Shown here: positions 7,489 to 9,814 of the stretch, piece after piece
Position numbering within the stretch: position 1 is the first letter of the stretch
Layout: the number at the start of each line of letters is the position of its first letter
Origin: JBDSZL01 sp039925145
GTDB lineage: Bacteria; Acidobacteriota; Vicinamibacteria; Vicinamibacterales; SCN-69-37
Assembly (NCBI GenBank): GCA_039925145.1
Contig: JBDSZL010000002.1
Location: 1-9,814 of the forward strand
Direction: 5' to 3'
Length of the DNA: 9,814 nucleotides
The notes under the pieces: model-generated
Database searches by the model: none
Seen by the model: only the letters and a program-made list of their open reading frames with translations
Told to the model about the DNA's origin: nothing
Made by a program: the position numbers and the translations under genes

Positions 7489-7512
7489 CTCGCCGACGTG
7501 TCAGTCGGCGAG
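7489..7512. terminator. Convergent-junction hairpin (candidate bidirectional terminator)
   Basis: CTCGCCGAC at 7489-7497 pairs perfectly with GTCGGCGAG at 7504-7512 around a 6-nt loop (GTGTCA). It starts 12 bp after the tpiA stop and covers the last codons of the converging gene, whose TGA stop (complement of 7501-7503) sits in the loop. There is no T run on either side, so it is not a classical intrinsic terminator. It may stop or protect both transcripts with help from other factors. Confidence 0.45.
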
Positions 7513-7878
7513 CAGACCCATGCGATCGGCCTCGCTGCGGAGGCGATCCTGCACCCATGTCGACGCGTCGGTGGCGCGGAATACGTGCTCCCACAGCGAG
7601 GCGCCGCCGCGCGTCCACATCGCCACGACCTCGAGCGTCTCCGCTCTACGGTTGAAGATCCACCAGTACTGCCCCCCCGTGGCGCCAGGCCAGAAGCAGT
7701 CGCCGTAGCCCTCCGACACGGCCGCATCCACCGCCCGGCGGAGCGACGCCGCCCCGGCGCGTGATGGACGAACGGCGACCGTGGTGTGCGCGTCGGCCTC
7801 GCGCAGATGCACGACGAGCGTGTCGTCGATGTCGATGGAGAGCGTGAGGTCCACGGAAAGCAGCGTACATCCAGCCAC
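7501..7878 (-). CDS. Conserved-looking hypothetical protein, 125 residues
   Basis: I do not recognise a family. The protein has no signal peptide, membrane segment or obvious catalytic motif, so it is probably cytoplasmic. Residues 9-35 look like alternating beta strands (LTLSIDIDDTLVVHL), followed by a helix around 45-57 (RRAVDAAVSEGYG) and a Trp-rich strand region: six Trp in 125 residues (63, 72, 73, 88, 96, 108), including YWWIFNRRAETLEVVAMW. The C-terminus (about 105-122) looks helical. The start is GTG 7878 or GTG 7854 (117 residues); neither has a clear ribosome binding site. It is a real-gene candidate because its strand continues the direction of the operon to its right, the regular strand/helix pattern looks protein-like, and it fills the gap after tpiA. 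It is 158 bp downstream of the cupredoxin gene, past two hairpins, so co-transcription is uncertain. Confidence 0.7.
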   Translation of the reverse strand: MAGCTLLSVDLTLSIDIDDTLVVHLREADAHTTVAVRPSRAGAASLRRAVDAAVSEGYGDCFWPGATGGQYWWIFNRRAETLEVVAMWTRGGASLWEHVFRATDASTWVQDRLRSEADRMGLLAD

Positions 7879-7955
7879 GGCAGATGCACAGCGCGACGGA
7901 TCGAACTGCTACCGCAACTTGTAGACACGGTGCAGGGGCGTGTCGTCGACGGGGC

Positions 7956-7991
7956 GTCGTCGGCGCGACGACCCGACGCGCCAAAGGCGCG
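7956..7991 (-). terminator. Two tandem hairpins downstream of the cupredoxin gene
   Basis: Two perfect short stems lie 4 bp apart in the 158-bp gap (7879-8036). CGCGCC/GGCGCG (7977-7991) has an AAA loop on the plus strand. GTCGTCGGCGCGACGAC (7956-7972) has a 7-bp stem and a 3-nt loop. They fall 46 to 81 bp after the cupredoxin stop codon, a likely place for the 3' end of that operon. Neither is followed by a T run, and in DNA this GC-rich short palindromes arise by chance, so the call is tentative. Nothing else is seen in this gap. Confidence 0.3.
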
Positions 7992-8036
7992 CACATCGAA
8001 TCGATTGGTTTGTGGAGCCGATGTCACGGGCCGATT

Positions 8037-8399
8037 CTACGGCCGGTTCACCCGCAAGACACCCTTCATGACGGGATGGAACGAGCAGGTATACGGAAAC
8101 TCGCCCGGCGTCTTGACCGCCATCTGCCACGACGCACCCGGGGCGATTGACTGCGAATCGAAACCACCGGTCGACGAGGTAACCGTGTGAGGGAACGGAT
8201 CCTTGTTCACCCACACGATCACGTCGCCAACCTTGACTGACAGCTCGGCCGGTTGAAACAGCACCGCGTCGATGGAGACCGAGTGCGTCTCCGGCTGAAC
8301 CGGGGCCGAGGTGACGGACCGGCAGCCAGCGGCCCAGAGCAGAGCAAGCGCGACAGGAGCCGCAAACACGATGCTTCTGTGACGCCGGCCCCTCGCCAT
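8037..8399 (-). CDS. Cupredoxin-domain lipoprotein (plastocyanin/amicyanin-like)
   Basis: A 120-residue exported protein with a single type-1 copper domain. The N-terminus is basic then hydrophobic (VFAAPVALALLW) and ends in WAAGC, a relaxed lipobox with Cys26 as the probable lipidation site, so the protein is likely anchored to a membrane and faces the periplasm. The four expected copper ligands are present: His71 in FPHTVTS and Cys105, His108, Met111 in YTCSFHPVM. The spacing C-X2-H-X2-M matches the short-loop amicyanin/pseudoazurin type. It probably carries electrons or binds copper; the partner is unknown. ATG 8399 lies 2 bp after the stop of the DUF4142 gene, so the two are co-transcribed and probably coupled in translation. 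A pure copper-storage role is possible. Confidence 0.9.
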   Translation of the reverse strand: MARGRRHRSIVFAAPVALALLWAAGCRSVTSAPVQPETHSVSIDAVLFQPAELSVKVGDVIVWVNKDPFPHTVTSSTGGFDSQSIAPGASWQMAVKTPGEFPYTCSFHPVMKGVLRVNRP

Positions 8400-8401
8400 C
8401 G

Positions 8402-8923
8402 CTACTTCTTTGCGAGCGCCGTCTGAATCTGCTTCGCGTGCTCGAGGTGAGCCACGAACGCCGGACGTACCTTCACGAGCAGCGCTTTGAGCTCATCGTT
8501 CTTGGCGCCCGGGATGAGGGTCTTGTCTACAGCGTCGAGCACCTGCTGGTGATAGGCCACTTCGTGATCGATATATGCCTTGTCGAACGCGGCCCCCTTG
8601 AGCGTCTTCAGATTCGCGACGTTCTTGACGCCACCTTCTTGGAGGCTCTTGCTGGTGGCGTTGTCTTCCGGCGTCACCTTCAGCTTGGTCACGAGCTCGG
8701 TCGCCGACTTGTTCACGCCCGTGTGGTCGGTGACCATCATCTGGCCGAAGCTCTTCACTTCCGCGTTCGTCGACGTCGCGACGGCCAGCTTGCCGGCGTC
8801 GATGTCTACCTTATTGGCGGTGACCACAATGGACGCGATTTGCGCGTCGTTCACGCCCTGGGCGGCGAATGCGACGGCCGACACACACAACGATCCTGCG
8901 AATACGATGGCTGACAGTTTCAT
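8402..8923 (-). CDS. Secreted DUF4142 protein (predicted ferritin-like four-helix fold)
   Basis: A 173-residue protein with a Sec signal peptide (MKLSAIVFAG onward, probable cleavage after AFA near residue 20), hence periplasmic. The mature part is almost wholly helical and matches the DUF4142 family: FGQMMVTDHTGVN (helix 2), AYIDHEVAYHQQVLDAVDKTLIP (helix 3) and VRPAFVAHLEHAKQIQ (helix 4). Family members are often annotated as putative outer membrane or ferritin-like proteins, and no biochemical role is firmly known to me. His and acidic residues cluster at Asp66/His67, His120/Glu121/His125 and His159/Glu161/His162, which could form a metal site, but this is inference. ATG 8923 has a strong Shine-Dalgarno sequence (GGAGGAG, complement of 8930-8936) 6 nt upstream. 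It is the first gene of the pair with the cupredoxin and lies downstream of the sigma factor. Confidence 0.9.
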   Translation of the reverse strand: MKLSAIVFAGSLCVSAVAFAAQGVNDAQIASIVVTANKVDIDAGKLAVATSTNAEVKSFGQMMVTDHTGVNKSATELVTKLKVTPEDNATSKSLQEGGVKNVANLKTLKGAAFDKAYIDHEVAYHQQVLDAVDKTLIPGAKNDELKALLVKVRPAFVAHLEHAKQIQTALAKK

Positions 8924-8941
8924 GAATTACTCCTCCGATTG

Positions 8942-8970
8942 TTAGATGCCGCAGATCGGCCTGCCGTTCC
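8942..8970 (-). promoter_or_regulatory. Candidate ECF-type promoter upstream of the DUF4142-cupredoxin pair
   Basis: On the minus strand GGAAC (complement of 8966-8970) is followed after 19 bp by TCTAA (complement of 8942-8946). This resembles the E. coli sigma-E pattern, GGAACTT with TCTAA or TCTGA about 18 bp on from GGAAC. It lies in the 123-bp gap between the sigma gene and the DUF4142 gene. Transcription would begin near 8935, so the leader would be only about 13 nt and start at the ribosome binding site, which is tight. A second GGAAC (complement of 9010-9014) has no good -10 partner. Confidence 0.35.
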
Positions 8971-9046
8971 TGGGCGCATCAGCGTCAGGCACGCGGCCGT
9001 CTGTCTTTCGTTCCTGCCCTGATTCTGCCCGCCGCCCGGCGCGGGG

Positions 9047-9775
9047 CTATGCTCGTCCGTTCTGGTCGTCGGGCTGTTCTTCGCGCTCCAACAGTCGCGT
9101 CAACACACCGGCCACGATGCGATCGCAGCGCGCCCCTGCAAAGGCGAACACGCCCAGCATGGTGGTATCGACGTCGCGGGCCAGAGCTTCGCGCAGCAGC
9201 GCGCGGGCTCTGAACAGCCGCGTGCGGACGGTTGACGGCGGGATCGACAGGCAGTCGGCGGTTTCCTCGACTGTCAGGTCTTCGATCTCCCGCATGACAA
9301 ACACGGTCCGAAAGTTGAGAGGTAGCTCATCGATGCGCCGTTCGATCAGCTGTCTCAGCTCATCTCGTAATACGGCGCTCGAGGGCGACTCGGTTTTCAG
9401 ATCCGGCACGTTGGCCTCCGTCTGGGCTCCGTGTGCGCCATCGCGGTCGTCGAATGCCACCACCGTGCGATCCCGGTGCTTGCGCCGCAGTCGCATCAGG
9501 GCGTGATTGACGACGATGCGGGTGAGCCAGGTGGAGAGCGCCGAGTCGCCCCGGAACTGCCCGATATGGCGGTACGCGTCGAGGTAGGCCTCCTGCAGGA
9601 CGTCCTCGACCTCGGTGTCGTCTTTGACGATGGCCCTGGCCACGCGAAACAGGCGACCGTTGTGCTCCCGCATCATCGACTCGAAGGCGCGGTGGTCTCC
9701 CTGGGCAATCCGTTCGGCCAGGCTCGTGAGCGGGGCCGAATCCGGCGAATTGTGGGGGTTCGGGTCGACTGCCAT
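9047..9775 (-). CDS. ECF-type RNA polymerase sigma factor with C-terminal extension
   Basis: A 242-residue sigma-70 family protein of the extracytoplasmic-function type: it has regions 2 and 4 and no regions 1 or 3. Region 2 covers about residues 31-102, with the DDTEVEDVLQEAYLDAYRHI core-binding and -10 recognition stretch and STWLTRIVVNHALMRLRR. Region 4 covers about 140-197, with LPLNFRTVFVMREIE and the helix-turn-helix VEETADCLSIPPSTVRTRLFRAR. After that comes an extension of about 40 residues with GARCDRIV (Cys217), a motif I have seen in some other ECF sigma factors. ATG 9775 has no visible ribosome binding site (six C residues precede it), and no other usual start codon is available before region 2. 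No anti-sigma gene follows; the gene before it is outside the window. The two exported proteins downstream are its likely targets. Confidence 0.93.
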   Translation of the reverse strand: MAVDPNPHNSPDSAPLTSLAERIAQGDHRAFESMMREHNGRLFRVARAIVKDDTEVEDVLQEAYLDAYRHIGQFRGDSALSTWLTRIVVNHALMRLRRKHRDRTVVAFDDRDGAHGAQTEANVPDLKTESPSSAVLRDELRQLIERRIDELPLNFRTVFVMREIEDLTVEETADCLSIPPSTVRTRLFRARALLREALARDVDTTMLGVFAFAGARCDRIVAGVLTRLLEREEQPDDQNGRA

Positions 9776-9814
9776 GGGGGGTTCAGTGTATTGGATGCAG
9801 AAAGCGCCCCGGAA
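9776..9814 (-). other. Upstream edge of the sigma factor gene
   Basis: The 39 bp to the window edge hold no Shine-Dalgarno sequence. TACACT (complement of 9785-9790) is a four-of-six -10 match without a -35 partner in view. The sigma reading frame stays open to the edge but without an ATG, GTG or TTG, so an N-terminal extension from beyond the window is possible though not needed for a full-length protein. Confidence 0.3.

Noticed and set aside
7786..8190. Plus-strand frame across the gap between the hypothetical and cupredoxin genes.
   Set aside because: It overlaps two minus-strand genes, has no motif or ribosome binding site, and looks like a shadow frame.
9026..9047. GC-rich imperfect palindrome just after the sigma factor stop codon, considered as a terminator or attenuator.
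   Set aside because: Pairing needs bulges and mismatches, there is no T run, and such runs of G and C are expected by chance here.

Overview
The window is GC-rich bacterial chromosome from a diderm that makes Kdo- and heptose-containing lipopolysaccharide (LPS). The gene set and protein style would fit Acidobacteriota (for example Vicinamibacteria), but nothing here fixes the taxon. There is no mobile element, CRISPR array, tRNA or rRNA. Nearly all of the window is coding.

Left part (1-4383, minus strand): a compact LPS operon read right to left as waaA, lpxK, an lpxL-type acyltransferase, waaF and gmhB (cut by the left edge). It covers lipid A 4'-phosphorylation, Kdo transfer, late acylation, heptose transfer and the phosphatase step of heptose precursor synthesis. 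Neighbouring genes overlap by 8, 4 and 4 bp, and waaF and gmhB are 2 bp apart. The first four genes appear to start with GTG. The LpxK-like protein lacks the usual N-terminal hydrophobic helix.

Middle (4384-7477, plus strand): a divergent intergenic region, then a lower-glycolysis operon gap-pgk-tpiA with all three proteins intact. The intergenic region has an extended -10 promoter and a strong ribosome binding site for gap. It also has a perfect 9-bp inverted repeat with an 8-bp spacer over the place where the gap -35 box would lie, which is a candidate operator.

Right part (7478-9814, minus strand): an unrecognised 125-residue protein converges on tpiA, with a perfect hairpin at the junction whose loop holds the protein's stop codon. 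Upstream of it are a cupredoxin lipoprotein, a secreted DUF4142 protein and an ECF sigma factor, transcribed in the order sigma, DUF4142, cupredoxin. A GGAAC-N19-TCTAA element just upstream of the DUF4142 gene resembles an ECF-type promoter, so the sigma factor may control the two exported proteins. This module is the part of the window most likely to hold something poorly described; the rest is orthodox metabolism with some regulatory details worth checking.
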